Positions 17,422-25,336 are shown, counted from the first letter of the stretch. The stretch is 64,000 nt of DNA from Pusillimonas sp. UBA3987 (GCA_002384935.1 DGCD01000011.1:260387-324386), one strand, 5' to 3'. The notes: a model not told the origin generated them from the letters alone. Program-made: numbers and translations.

Positions 17422-17450
17422 TTATGCGTATTCTTAATAATTATGTATAT
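17422..17450. promoter_or_regulatory. Tandem operator pair C, candidate GntR sites
   Basis: TTATGCGTAT (17422-17431) and TTATGTATAT (17441-17450), each 8 of 10 to TTATGCATAA, offset 19 bp, 20-48 bp upstream of the cupin start codon. Confidence 0.5.
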
Positions 17451-17530
17451 TATTTCGATGGCGAGCAATAGGATTAACCCCACGTGATTCATTATTTATG
17501 GGTTGTTAAAGCGTATTTTATGGTTATTAC

Positions 17531-17559
17531 TTATGCATAAAATATTAATTTATGCATTA
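17531..17559. promoter_or_regulatory. Tandem operator pair D, candidate GntR sites
   Basis: TTATGCATAA (17531-17540, perfect palindrome) and TTATGCATTA (17550-17559), offset 19 bp, 62-90 bp upstream of the DUF1185 gene. The clearest of the four pairs. Confidence 0.6.
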
Positions 17560-17620
17560 AAATTGGTGGTGCGTATCACCGGTTGCATTTCTTATTCGTA
17601 TTCACTCGGAACATATACAC

Positions 17621-18199
17621 ATGTCTTTTATTGATATTCGCAAGCAAAGCCTCAATATTGAAACGATCTATCACGAGGGAGGGGCCAGATCAGCGCATCC
17701 TGTGCGCGTGGCAACGGCCGCAGCCGTTATCCGCAACCCTTATGCCGGGGAGTATCAGGAAGACCTGATGCCGTTTATGACGGCGTTGCGCGAGTTGGGC
17801 TCGATGCTGTCAGCCGAGCTGGTAAATGCGCTTGGTGCAGACGAGATCGAAGTGTACGGCAAAGGCGCGATCGTGGGGGTGAATGGCGAACTTGAGCATG
17901 GTGCCGTATGGCACGAGGCAGGCGGTTGGGCTTTACGTGCGGCATTGGGGGAACCCAAAGCCATGGTCCCCTCGGCCAAGGCCGTGGCGTCGGCCGGTTA
18001 TCGTCTGGTTGTTCCGCTGCATTACATTCACGCCGCCTACGTGCGCAGCCATTACACCATCGGGGAAGTCGGCATTCAGGATGCGCCGCGACCCAATGAA
18101 ATTCTGTTTGCGTTGCTTGCGGGTACTGGCGGACGCGTTCATGCGCGTTTGGGCGGGCTGACCAAAGAAAACGTCAGCGTACATGACGGGCAGCGATAA
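17621..18199 (+). CDS. DUF1185 (amino acid synthesis family) protein
   Basis: A 192-residue soluble protein of the PF06684 family, named AA_synth on weak early evidence; no reaction is established. Seen: conserved RVATAAAVIRNPYAG near 37, YGKGAIVGVNGELEHGAVWHE near 86, and HYIHAAYVRSHY near 143. Homologues in Bordetella-like genomes often sit beside transporters and flavin or Rieske oxygenases for aromatics, as here. It is followed after 55 bp by the FAD monooxygenase, with which it probably forms an operon under operator pair D. Confidence 0.82.
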   Translation: MSFIDIRKQSLNIETIYHEGGARSAHPVRVATAAAVIRNPYAGEYQEDLMPFMTALRELGSMLSAELVNALGADEIEVYGKGAIVGVNGELEHGAVWHEAGGWALRAALGEPKAMVPSAKAVASAGYRLVVPLHYIHAAYVRSHYTIGEVGIQDAPRPNEILFALLAGTGGRVHARLGGLTKENVSVHDGQR

Positions 18200-18254
18200 A
18201 CAGAATGCATTCAGGCCCCCGCGGGCTTAGTGTGGAAATAGCAAGGCAAGCAAT

Positions 18255-19835
18255 ATGAATCATTACGATGTCATTATTACCGGGTTTGGCCCAACGGGCG
18301 CCACGTTGGCGAATCTGCTCGTTGCGCGTGGTCTTTCGGTGGCCGTGTTCGACAGGTTGCCGGACCTGTACCCGCTACCCCGCGCCATCGGCATAGATCA
18401 CGAGGGTTTGCGCATTATGCAGGAAGTTGGCATTGCCGACGCGTTGCAGGACTCTATCGCTTCTTATCGTCCCAGCGAGTATCGTGGCGTTGACGGGCAG
18501 CCGATTCTGCGCCTTGATTCCGCTCCTGCTCCGCACCGCCTTGGTTGGGCACCCAACTACGTTTTCAATCAGCCTGCACTTGAGCGTACCTTGCGTGATC
18601 GGTTGGCTGGGCGAGATGGAGCGGCTGTTTTTCTTGAGGCCGAAGTGGTTGATAGCGGCCAGGATGCCGGTTCGGCCTGGGTTGATGTCAGGCTCATGGG
18701 CCAGGCGAGCGTGACGCGTTATAGCACTGCTTATCTGGTTGCTTGCGATGGTGGCGGTAGCGCTATTCGAAAGCGGTTGGGCCTCGAGCTGGAAGATCTG
18801 GGTTTTGATGAGGCCTGGCTGGTGATTGATGCCATCGTCAATGACGATAAATTGGCGGATCTACCCGATACCCAAGTACAGTATTGTGAACCCGACCGCC
18901 CTTGTACCTTTGTGGTGGGGCCGGGTAATCATCGACGCTGGGAGGTTATGTTGCTGCCTGGTGAGCAAAGCGCGGGAGACTATCCGGAAGCGGTGTTATG
19001 GCCGCTGTTGTCGCGTTGGTTAAAGCCGGGCGAGGGGCGCCTGTGGCGTCATGCCGCGTATCGCTTTCATGGCCTGGTTGCGCGAAACTGGCGTAAAGGG
19101 CGCACTCTCCTGGCTGGTGATGCGGCTCACATGACGCCGCCGTTTATGGCTCAAGGCATGGTTCAGGGCATGCGTGACGCGCTCAATCTCGCCTGGAAAC
19201 TGGAACGGGTATTGAAGGGTATGGCAAGTGATGCCCTTCTTGATTCGTACGAGCGTGAGCGTCACCCGCATGTGGTGGCGACAACAAATGCTGCCATGGA
19301 CCTGGGTCGGATCATTTGTGAAAAAGATCCGGAAAAAGCGCGTCAGCGAGACGTCGACCTGCGTGCCAGGCAAGGTGGTATTGTTAAAACCACCATTCGC
19401 CAGAATATGATTCCGGGTTTGACGTCTGGCTTGATCGACGAAACAGCGCCAGGGGCGGGCGAATTGTTTCCGCAGCCGCGCGTTGTTGTTCAGGATGGCG
19501 ATAGACAAAGCACAGGTTGGCTGGATGACTTTGTCGGGGCGCGTTCTTGTTTGTTGTCGATTGGCGAATGCTCGCAAGCAGATTCGATTCGCTTACAAGA
19601 CATGGCGCAACGAATAAACGCGACGTTGATATGTATTTGTGTCGAACAGAATAATGCCTTGTCGTGCCCAGGCATGCTCGCAAAGGAAGACGGTGCGGTA
19701 ATGGCACCCTGGCTTGCATCATTGGGTTGCCGCTATGTTATTTCCCGGCCGGATCATTATGTATATGGCGCTGCGCCCGACATGTCCGCGTTAGAGCGAC
19801 TGGTGAGTGCTTATGCGCAAGGCCTGGGTGGTTGA
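18255..19835 (+). CDS. FAD-dependent aromatic monooxygenase, MhpA/PheA-like
   Basis: Probably hydroxylates an aromatic ring using NAD(P)H and oxygen. The 526 residues show FAD motifs of group A flavoprotein monooxygenases: GFGPTGATLANLLVARG near 10, DG-containing VACDGGGSAIRKRLGL near 165 and GDAAHMTPPFMAQGMVQGMRDALNLAWKL near 290. A C-terminal domain of about 130 residues follows, as in 3-(3-hydroxyphenyl)propionate hydroxylase and resorcinol hydroxylase. Its place with a transporter, Rieske oxygenase and cupin supports a catabolic role; the substrate is unknown. It ends 21 bp before the convergent adenosyltransferase gene. Confidence 0.85.
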   Translation: MNHYDVIITGFGPTGATLANLLVARGLSVAVFDRLPDLYPLPRAIGIDHEGLRIMQEVGIADALQDSIASYRPSEYRGVDGQPILRLDSAPAPHRLGWAPNYVFNQPALERTLRDRLAGRDGAAVFLEAEVVDSGQDAGSAWVDVRLMGQASVTRYSTAYLVACDGGGSAIRKRLGLELEDLGFDEAWLVIDAIVNDDKLADLPDTQVQYCEPDRPCTFVVGPGNHRRWEVMLLPGEQSAGDYPEAVLWPLLSRWLKPGEGRLWRHAAYRFHGLVARNWRKGRTLLAGDAAHMTPPFMAQGMVQGMRDALNLAWKLERVLKGMASDALLDSYERERHPHVVATTNAAMDLGRIICEKDPEKARQRDVDLRARQGGIVKTTIRQNMIPGLTSGLIDETAPGAGELFPQPRVVVQDGDRQSTGWLDDFVGARSCLLSIGECSQADSIRLQDMAQRINATLICICVEQNNALSCPGMLAKEDGAVMAPWLASLGCRYVISRPDHYVYGAAPDMSALERLVSAYAQGLGG

Positions 19836-19856
19836 CGAGCAATCGGGGGAGTTCGC

Positions 19857-20399
19857 TTAACTGCCTTTGCCTGGATTACGCCACATTGCTTCCTTGTCGT
19901 TCAATATGCGGGCCAGCACGAAGCACAAATCAGACAGCCGGTTCAAGTATTGTTTCACAGCTTCAGAAACAGCCTCATGTTGACTAAGTGAAATGACACT
20001 GCGCTCGGCGCGGCGACATACGGTGCGAGTCAGGTGTGCCAGGGCAGTGGCGCGTGTTCCGCCTGGCAACACGAATTCCTTCAACGGCCGCAGTGTCGTA
20101 TTGAATTTTTTCAGCGCCTGGTCCAACTGCGAAATTTGTTCTGTTTGTATCCCGGTGTAGCCGGGCAGACACAGTTCGGCGCCGACACTGAATAAATCAT
20201 GTTGAATCTGTTCAAGCAGGACATCGATTTCTTCGCTTAGCGGTTCGGCGCGCCATAAACCGATCATGCTGTTCAACTCGTCGACATCGCCCATGGCCTG
20301 GACCCGCGGCGCATGTTTTTCAATGCGTGTGCCGTCCCCCAGCGCGGTGGTGCCATCGTCTCCGGTGCGTGTTGCAATAACTGACAGTCTATTTGCCAT
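19857..20399 (-). CDS. Cob(I)alamin adenosyltransferase, PduO type
   Basis: Makes adenosylcobalamin from cob(I)alamin and ATP. The 180 residues have ATRTGDDGTTALGDGTR (ATP-binding N-terminus), GDVDELNSMIG near 37, EFVLPGG near 112 and CRRAERSVISL near 130, the PduO/MMAB pattern. Orthologues sit by methylmalonyl-CoA mutase genes in some species; no B12-dependent gene is adjacent here. Divergent from the CusF-like gene. Confidence 0.9.
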   Translation of the reverse strand: MANRLSVIATRTGDDGTTALGDGTRIEKHAPRVQAMGDVDELNSMIGLWRAEPLSEEIDVLLEQIQHDLFSVGAELCLPGYTGIQTEQISQLDQALKKFNTTLRPLKEFVLPGGTRATALAHLTRTVCRRAERSVISLSQHEAVSEAVKQYLNRLSDLCFVLARILNDKEAMWRNPGKGS

Positions 20400-20470
20400 G
20401 GTGAGTGCCCAGTGTTGGTATGATGTATTTGAATGTATTGTATTTTTCTAACAAAAGCAGGAGTGGCACA

Positions 20471-20779
20471 ATGGTTTGGTCGCGCAGAAAAGCGATTTCC
20501 GGTTTGGCAGCAATAGCTGGCGTATTAGTTGCGTCTTCCTTTGCGCCGGCGCGGGCCCAGCAGGCCACCGCTTCCGGAAAAGTGCGCCGGGTCAACCCGT
20601 CGGACGGCAAAATTACAATTATGCATGGCGAAATCGTCGAGCTGAAGCTGCCCGCAATGACGCTGGTTTATCGCGCCGAGCCTCAGTTGATCCAGGAAAT
20701 TCAGCCCGGCGATCAGGTCACGTTTACAGTTGTACGTCAAAATGGCAACTACGTGATTATCGAGATTCGCAAGGGCTGA
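20471..20779 (+). CDS. CusF-like periplasmic copper-binding family protein
   Basis: A 102-residue exported protein. ATG 20471 has AGGAG eight bases upstream and begins a signal peptide (RRKAISGLAAIAGVLVASSFAPARA) cleaved near residue 29. The mature part is a CusF_Ec-type OB barrel (SGKVRRVNPSDGKITIMHGEI, then LPAMTLVYR). In E. coli CusF, copper is held by one His, two Met and a Trp; here a His and a PAM methionine are visible, but the Trp and second Met positions look like Leu. Copper binding may be weak or lost. No cus efflux genes are nearby. Confidence 0.75.
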   Translation: MVWSRRKAISGLAAIAGVLVASSFAPARAQQATASGKVRRVNPSDGKITIMHGEIVELKLPAMTLVYRAEPQLIQEIQPGDQVTFTVVRQNGNYVIIEIRKG

Positions 20780-20795
20780 TTACTTCCTGGGATTT

Positions 20796-22127
20796 TTACA
20801 GTACGTAGCGTGCGAGGTCTTCTTTGCCTGCAACATCTTCCAACTGTTTGTTTACGTACGAAGTATCAATGACAATGGTTTTGCCGCCATTGGACGTTGC
20901 CTCGTAAGACAGCTCTTCAAGCAGTTTCTCCATTACCGTATGCAGGCGACGAGCCCCAATATTCTCGGTGCGCTCATTCACTTCAAAAGCCAGTTCCGCC
21001 AAGCGCTGAATGCCGTCGTCGGTAAACTCCAGGTTGACTTCTTCGGTTGCCATCAGTGCGCAGTATTGCTTGGTGAGTGACGCGTCGGTATCACATAGAA
21101 TACGTACGAAATCCTGTGCCGTCAGCGAGTCGAGCTCAACGCGTATCGGGAATCGGCCCTGGAGCTCGGGAATCAGGTCGGATGGGCGAGCCAGGTGAAA
21201 TGCGCCCGATGCGATGAACAGAATATGATCTGTTTTGACGACGCCGTATTTGGTGTTTACGCTGGTTCCTTCCACTAAGGGCAAAAGGTCGCGCTGAACG
21301 CCCTGGCGGGAGACATCGCCACTGGTTTGTTCCTGGCGTGTGGTGATCTTGTCGATTTCATCCAGGAAAACGATGCCGTTTTGTTCGGCGTTGGCAATGG
21401 CCGTACTGCGCAGGTCTTCTTCATTGACACGCCGGGCAGCTTCTTCGTCGGTGATCAGGCGAAAGGCCTCTTTCACCGTCATTTTGCGGCTTTTCTTCTT
21501 CTCGCGTCCCATTCCGGCGAACATGCCTTTAAGCTGCTCGGTCATTTCCTCCATGCCGGGCGGCGCCATAATCTCCATCTGGGGCATGGGCTGTTCAACT
21601 TCGATTTCGATTTCGGTATCGTCGAGCTGGCCTTCCCGCAGGCGTTTACGGAAAGTTTGCCGGGCTGTGTTCTCTTCGCGTTGGGGTTGGCCTTGTGCGT
21701 CACGGGCGGGCGGGATCAAGACATCAAGGATACGGTCTTCTGCCGCGTCTTCGGCTTGTGTCCTGACCCGTTTCATTTCAATTTCGCGGGTTTGTTTGAT
21801 TGAAATGTCGACGAGGTCACGAATAATGGTGTCGACATCACGCCCTACATAACCGACCTCCGTGAACTTGGTCGCTTCAATTTTGATAAAAGGGGCGTTA
21901 GCTAGTTTGGCAAGGCGTCGCGCAATCTCGGTTTTACCGACCCCGGTGGGGCCGATCATCAGAATGTTCTTCGGTACAATTTCGTTGCGCAAAGGCTGTG
22001 GCACCTGCTGGCGACGCCAGCGGTTACGCAAGGCAACTGCGACGGATCGTTTAGCCTTTTTCTGGCCGACAATATGTTTGTCGAGTTCGGAGACAATTTC
22101 CCCGGGGGTCATGTTCAGCGCGGACAT
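20796..22127 (-). CDS. hslU: HslU, ATPase subunit of the HslUV protease
   Basis: AAA+ unfoldase that feeds proteins into HslV. 443 residues with Walker A GPTGVGKTE near 60, the pore motif GYVGRD near 91, a variable I-domain (about 110-240), Walker B IVFLDEIDKI, and the C-terminal tail EDLARYVL that docks into HslV. It lies 15 bp downstream of hslV on the minus strand: a two-gene heat-shock operon. Confidence 0.97.
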   Translation of the reverse strand: MSALNMTPGEIVSELDKHIVGQKKAKRSVAVALRNRWRRQQVPQPLRNEIVPKNILMIGPTGVGKTEIARRLAKLANAPFIKIEATKFTEVGYVGRDVDTIIRDLVDISIKQTREIEMKRVRTQAEDAAEDRILDVLIPPARDAQGQPQREENTARQTFRKRLREGQLDDTEIEIEVEQPMPQMEIMAPPGMEEMTEQLKGMFAGMGREKKKSRKMTVKEAFRLITDEEAARRVNEEDLRSTAIANAEQNGIVFLDEIDKITTRQEQTSGDVSRQGVQRDLLPLVEGTSVNTKYGVVKTDHILFIASGAFHLARPSDLIPELQGRFPIRVELDSLTAQDFVRILCDTDASLTKQYCALMATEEVNLEFTDDGIQRLAELAFEVNERTENIGARRLHTVMEKLLEELSYEATSNGGKTIVIDTSYVNKQLEDVAGKEDLARYVL

Positions 22128-22142
22128 AATTTGCTTTTTCAG

Positions 22143-22676
22143 TTACAGGGTTTCAATAACGTGATTCTGGTTTGTGTAAATACACAGGTCACCGGCGATA
22201 CCCAAAGATTTCTTGACGATTTCCTCGGCGGAAAGATCCGTATGCTGTAATAGTGCCAATGCGGCCGATTGTGCGTAGGCGCCACCGGAGCCAATGGCCG
22301 CCAGGCCGTACTCTGGTTCAAGTACGTCGCCATTGCCGCTTAGAATCAAGGAGTGATCTTTGTCGGCCACAATGAGCATGGCTTCAAGTCGGCGTAGAAC
22401 CCGGTCGGTGCGCCAGTCGCGCGTAAGTTCCACTGCGGCCCGCATCAGGTGGCCCTGGTGCTTTTCCAGTTTCCCTTCGAATCGTTCCTGCAGGGTGAAG
22501 GCGTCGGCAGTGGCACCGGCAAAGCCAGCCAGTACTTTGTCGTGAAATAAACGGCGAATTTTTCGGGCGGTTCCCTTGAATACGATATTGCCCAGAGTGA
22601 CCTGGCCATCGCCGCCGATGGCAACCTGATCTCCGCGCCGGACGCAGACAATGGTAGTAGCGTGAAATTGTTCCAT
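22143..22676 (-). CDS. hslV: HslV, peptidase subunit of the HslUV protease
   Basis: Threonine peptidase related to proteasome beta subunits. ATG 22676 (177 residues) is preceded by GGAAGG; the longer frame to 22784 runs through the dksA terminator. After a six-residue propeptide the mature Thr is in TTIVCVRRG, followed by GGDGQVTLG and the GSGGAYAQSAALALL segment. First gene of hslVU. Confidence 0.96.
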   Translation of the reverse strand: MEQFHATTIVCVRRGDQVAIGGDGQVTLGNIVFKGTARKIRRLFHDKVLAGFAGATADAFTLQERFEGKLEKHQGHLMRAAVELTRDWRTDRVLRRLEAMLIVADKDHSLILSGNGDVLEPEYGLAAIGSGGAYAQSAALALLQHTDLSAEEIVKKSLGIAGDLCIYTNQNHVIETL

Positions 22677-22754
22677 ATTCCTTCCTTTGAACGCTTTATG
22701 TGGGGCTGAAAGATCAACTTTCAAGGCCTGCGTGAACCTGCCTGTTGCCGGGTA

Positions 22755-22791
22755 AATAAAAAGCGGCATTGTGTCGGGAAACACAATGCCG
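22755..22791 (-). terminator. Rho-independent terminator of dksA
   Basis: On the minus strand, an 11 bp perfect stem CGGCATTGTGT/ACACAATGCCG (22764-22774 with 22781-22791) around a 6-base loop, followed by a T-rich tract (22755-22763). It isolates dksA from hslVU. The stem is followed by only three T residues in the plus direction. Confidence 0.85.
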
Positions 22792-22867
22792 TTTCGGGTG
22801 TGGCAGGCCTTGAAACAGGCTGGGCGCCAAATGAATTGGGCAAGCCTTTGCGGGGGCCCAGACCTAC

Positions 22868-23317
22868 TCAGTCACCGTAGAGTTTTTGACGCATCTCACG
22901 TCGCTCCTGGGCCTCAAGCGAGAGCGTGGCGGTGGGACGTGCCAGCAAACGGGGAATGCCGATGGGTTCGCCCGTTTCCTCGCACCAGCCGTAATTTCCG
23001 CTGTCGATCATGGTCAGTGATTGCTGGACTTTCTTGAGCAGTTTGCGTTCGCGATCCCGAGTACGCAGCTCAAGCGCGTGTTCTTCTTCAATCGTGGCAC
23101 GATCGGCCGGATCTGGAACAAATTGGGTTTCACGCAAGTGTTCGGTGGTCAGGCCTGCGTTCGTGAGAATGTCTTGTTCCAGCTGTTTGAGTCGATTGCG
23201 GAAAAAGGCCAGTTGTGCCTCGTTCATGTAATCGGACTCGGGCATGGCTAACAGTTCTTTTTCGGTGAGCAGCTTGCTTTGCGCTTCTTCTTTGGTGTTG
23301 CCTGATTTGGTGGCCAT
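22868..23317 (-). CDS. dksA: RNA polymerase-binding factor DksA, cysteine-poor form
   Basis: Works with ppGpp at the RNA polymerase secondary channel to retune transcription in starvation. 149 residues: N-terminal helices, a coiled coil with the tip motif DPADRA (Asp69, Asp72, Ala74, equal to the essential E. coli tip), and a C-terminal globular domain. The four zinc cysteines of E. coli DksA are reduced to one: Cys112 remains and the other positions read Thr115, Ser133 and Ala136. The surrounding fold residues (GEPIGIPRLLARPTATLS) are kept. It follows cobW by 43 bp, so it may share the zur-cobW transcript. Confidence 0.93.
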   Translation of the reverse strand: MATKSGNTKEEAQSKLLTEKELLAMPESDYMNEAQLAFFRNRLKQLEQDILTNAGLTTEHLRETQFVPDPADRATIEEEHALELRTRDRERKLLKKVQQSLTMIDSGNYGWCEETGEPIGIPRLLARPTATLSLEAQERREMRQKLYGD

Positions 23318-23360
23318 GATGTACCCCTAAAAATAGACGTCTTGTGCTTACTGATATGTT

Positions 23361-24431
23361 TTAAGCAAGACAGTTATCCAGGCCCTGACGGAAAATGTCT
23401 TCGGGCAGTTTTCGACCAATGAAAACCATTTTGGTTCCACGTTTTTCATTGGCTTGCCAGGCTTTGCCGGGCTCGGCGCCCATCATCATGTGTACCCCTT
23501 GGAATAACATGCGACGGTTAATGCCTTTTATATATAAAATCCCTTTGTAACGCAGGAGATCGGGCCCATAGACCTGAACAATGCCCCCCAGAAATTCTTC
23601 CAGCTTTTCCGGGTCGAACGCCTCGTTGGAACGATAGACAAACGCGCCGATATCGTCGTTGTGATGCGCGTGATGATGATCATGATGATGTCCGTGATCA
23701 TGATGGTCATGGCCATGATGGTGGTCATGGTCATGCGCTGCATCGGGGTGCGTTTCGGCCAGGAATTCGGGGTCGATGTCCAGAATGGTGTTCAGGTTGA
23801 ACCCGCTGATATCGAGCAGGTCTTTGATATTCGCTTCACCGAAATGGACCGTTGTCACGGGTGCTCGCGGATTCATCTGCACGATACGCGAGCGCAGCGC
23901 CTGAAATTCGTCGTCGGTGACCAGGTCTTTCTTGGAGACAAGAATCCTGTCGGCGAACCCCACTTGTTTTTGCGCTTCTTCCTGTTCGTTTAGTGTTTCC
24001 ATGCCGTGCTTGGCATCGACAATGGTAAGCACGGAATCGAGCCGGAAATACTCGGCAATATCGTCATCCATGAAAAAAGTCTGGCAAACCGGGCCTGGAT
24101 TCGCCATGCCGGTTGTTTCGATAACAATGCGGTCGAAGGCGATATCGCCGGCCTTGCGTTTAACGCGCAGTTCGCTGAGTGCGCGTTGCAGGTCGCCGCG
24201 AATAGTGCAGCACACGCAGCCGTTGCTAAGCTCGATGATCTGTTCGTCGCTGTCTTGGACAAGCAACTCGTTATCAATGCTTTCCGGCCCGAATTCATTT
24301 TCAATCACCGCAATGCGCTGCCCATGGTTTTCCGAGAGCAAACGCTTAAGCAAGGTGGTTTTACCCGCGCCCAGGAAGCCGGTAAGGATGGTGACGGGCA
24401 CCATATTGTCAATTTTTAATCCGGTGGTCAT
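23361..24431 (-). CDS. CobW/G3E-family GTPase, putative zinc chaperone
   Basis: A 356-residue metallochaperone GTPase. Seen: Walker A GFLGAGKTTLLKRLL near 18-32, the metal motif CVCC at 72-75, a switch with VIETTGMANP, and a stretch near residues 233-265 in which more than half the residues are His (HDHDHHHGHDHH and similar). A CobW_C domain ends the protein. The neighbours Zur and ZnuCBA point to zinc rather than cobalt. It lies 172 bp after zur on the same strand. The DNA for the His tract is a low-complexity CAT/CAC/GAT repeat. Confidence 0.9.
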   Translation of the reverse strand: MTTGLKIDNMVPVTILTGFLGAGKTTLLKRLLSENHGQRIAVIENEFGPESIDNELLVQDSDEQIIELSNGCVCCTIRGDLQRALSELRVKRKAGDIAFDRIVIETTGMANPGPVCQTFFMDDDIAEYFRLDSVLTIVDAKHGMETLNEQEEAQKQVGFADRILVSKKDLVTDDEFQALRSRIVQMNPRAPVTTVHFGEANIKDLLDISGFNLNTILDIDPEFLAETHPDAAHDHDHHHGHDHHDHGHHHDHHHAHHNDDIGAFVYRSNEAFDPEKLEEFLGGIVQVYGPDLLRYKGILYIKGINRRMLFQGVHMMMGAEPGKAWQANEKRGTKMVFIGRKLPEDIFRQGLDNCLA

Positions 24432-24542
24432 AACAGCTCACAACACGCAGCCCAAAAGTGGGAGGCCTTAAAAGGTTCCCGGGTGTTTTGGGGATGCATA
24501 AGAAAATATCAACGTGCGATTACAGCACAGCCCGGCGTCAAG

Positions 24543-24557
24543 AGCAAACGGTTTGCT
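24543..24557. repeat. Palindrome between zur and cobW
   Basis: AGCAAAC, a single G, GTTTGCT: a 15 bp near-perfect palindrome in the 172 bp gap between zur and cobW. It could be a hairpin in the zur-cobW transcript or a protein site; no T run follows in the minus direction. Confidence 0.3.
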
Positions 24558-24603
24558 TAGTTGTTGTAATAAAAGCGCTTTTTGGGTTCGGGTAAGTACC
24601 GAC

Positions 24604-25104
24604 TCATCCCTGTGGAGTTTCGCCGTGCGGGCCGTTATGCCGCTGTTGGTGGCAACGGTTGCATAGCGCTCTGAGTTCGGTTTCGTGATGCTCCAGAACA
24701 AAGCCTGCACTGGCTACTTTGCGTGCCAGTTTTTTGTGTAGTTCGGGGTCGCTGAATTCTGCAACGGCGCCACATTGGGTGCAGATGACCAGAATGTCGT
24801 GGGGGTCGCCGGCAGCGTCCATGCAGGCCGCCCAGGCGTTGACGGCGTCAAGACGATGAATCAGGCCTTCTTCAATCAAGAAGTCGAGTGCGCGATAAAC
24901 GGTGGGGGGCGCTGCGCCAGGCTGGAACTCCCGAATCTCTTCCAGCAACTCATAGGCTTTCACACTGCGTTGCCGCCGTAGCAGGATTTCCAGTACTTTG
25001 CGTCGGATCGGCGTGAGCCGGCGACCTCGTTGGCTGCAAAGTTTTTCTGCTGTTTTAAGTTGTTTGGCGATGCCCGAAGACAATTCGCTGGCTTGACGAG
25101 GCAT
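24604..25104 (-). CDS. zur: Fur-family zinc uptake regulator
   Basis: Zinc-responsive repressor. 166 residues: winged helix RRLTPIRRKVLEILL near 29 to 43, PPTVYRALDFLIEEGLIHRLD near 85, then a dimerisation/metal domain with CTQCG near 112 and a C-terminal CNRCH pair, plus HxH-rich LEHHETEL. Zinc genes on both sides (cobW downstream, divergent znuCBA) favour Zur over Fur. A palindrome ATGTTATAACAT lies 19 bp upstream of its start. Confidence 0.9.
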   Translation of the reverse strand: MPRQASELSSGIAKQLKTAEKLCSQRGRRLTPIRRKVLEILLRRQRSVKAYELLEEIREFQPGAAPPTVYRALDFLIEEGLIHRLDAVNAWAACMDAAGDPHDILVICTQCGAVAEFSDPELHKKLARKVASAGFVLEHHETELRALCNRCHQQRHNGPHGETPQG

Positions 25105-25122
25105 AGTGTATCCGTGTGCCGT

Positions 25123-25134
25123 ATGTTATAACAT
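25123..25134. promoter_or_regulatory. Candidate Zur box
   Basis: Perfect 12 bp palindrome ATGTTATAACAT between zur and the divergent znu genes. Known Zur boxes are AT-rich palindromes built from TGTTAT-type half sites; this one is shorter than the enterobacterial form. Placement would let one site control both directions. Confidence 0.6.
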
Positions 25135-25179
25135 TGCTCTAACAGCGCTGTAAGACTCAACTTCTCATTATCCTCAATT

Positions 25180-25326
25180 ATGTCTGTTTTTTCCCGGTCT
25201 GTGCGTCAACGTCCACCATATCGGGGCTCAATTGTTCTGTTTTCCGCCTGGGCTCGCGCGTGGCGTACTGCAATCGTGGTCGCTTTTTTGTGGGCGGTAA
25301 CGGGTTGGGCCATGCAATGGTGGTAG
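25180..25326 (+). CDS. Possible 48-residue membrane peptide ahead of znuC
   Basis: Small open frame between the Zur box and znuC. The product has a basic N-terminal half (about ten Arg in total) and one hydrophobic segment near the end (AIVVAFLWAVTGW). It ends 10 bp before the znuC ATG, a spacing that would allow coupling. There is no clear Shine-Dalgarno, and I recognise no family, so it may be non-coding leader sequence. Confidence 0.3.
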   Translation: MSVFSRSVRQRPPYRGSIVLFSAWARAWRTAIVVAFLWAVTGWAMQWW

Positions 25327-25336
25327 GTTGCAGCTT

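Noticed and set aside
18203..18212. GAATGCATTC palindrome as a further GntR site
   Set aside because: Only the central ATGCAT matches and there is no partner at 19 bp, unlike the four pairs reported.
23655..23750. Short tandem repeats resembling a small CRISPR or satellite
   Set aside because: They are codons of a His-rich loop in the CobW protein, in frame, without spacers.
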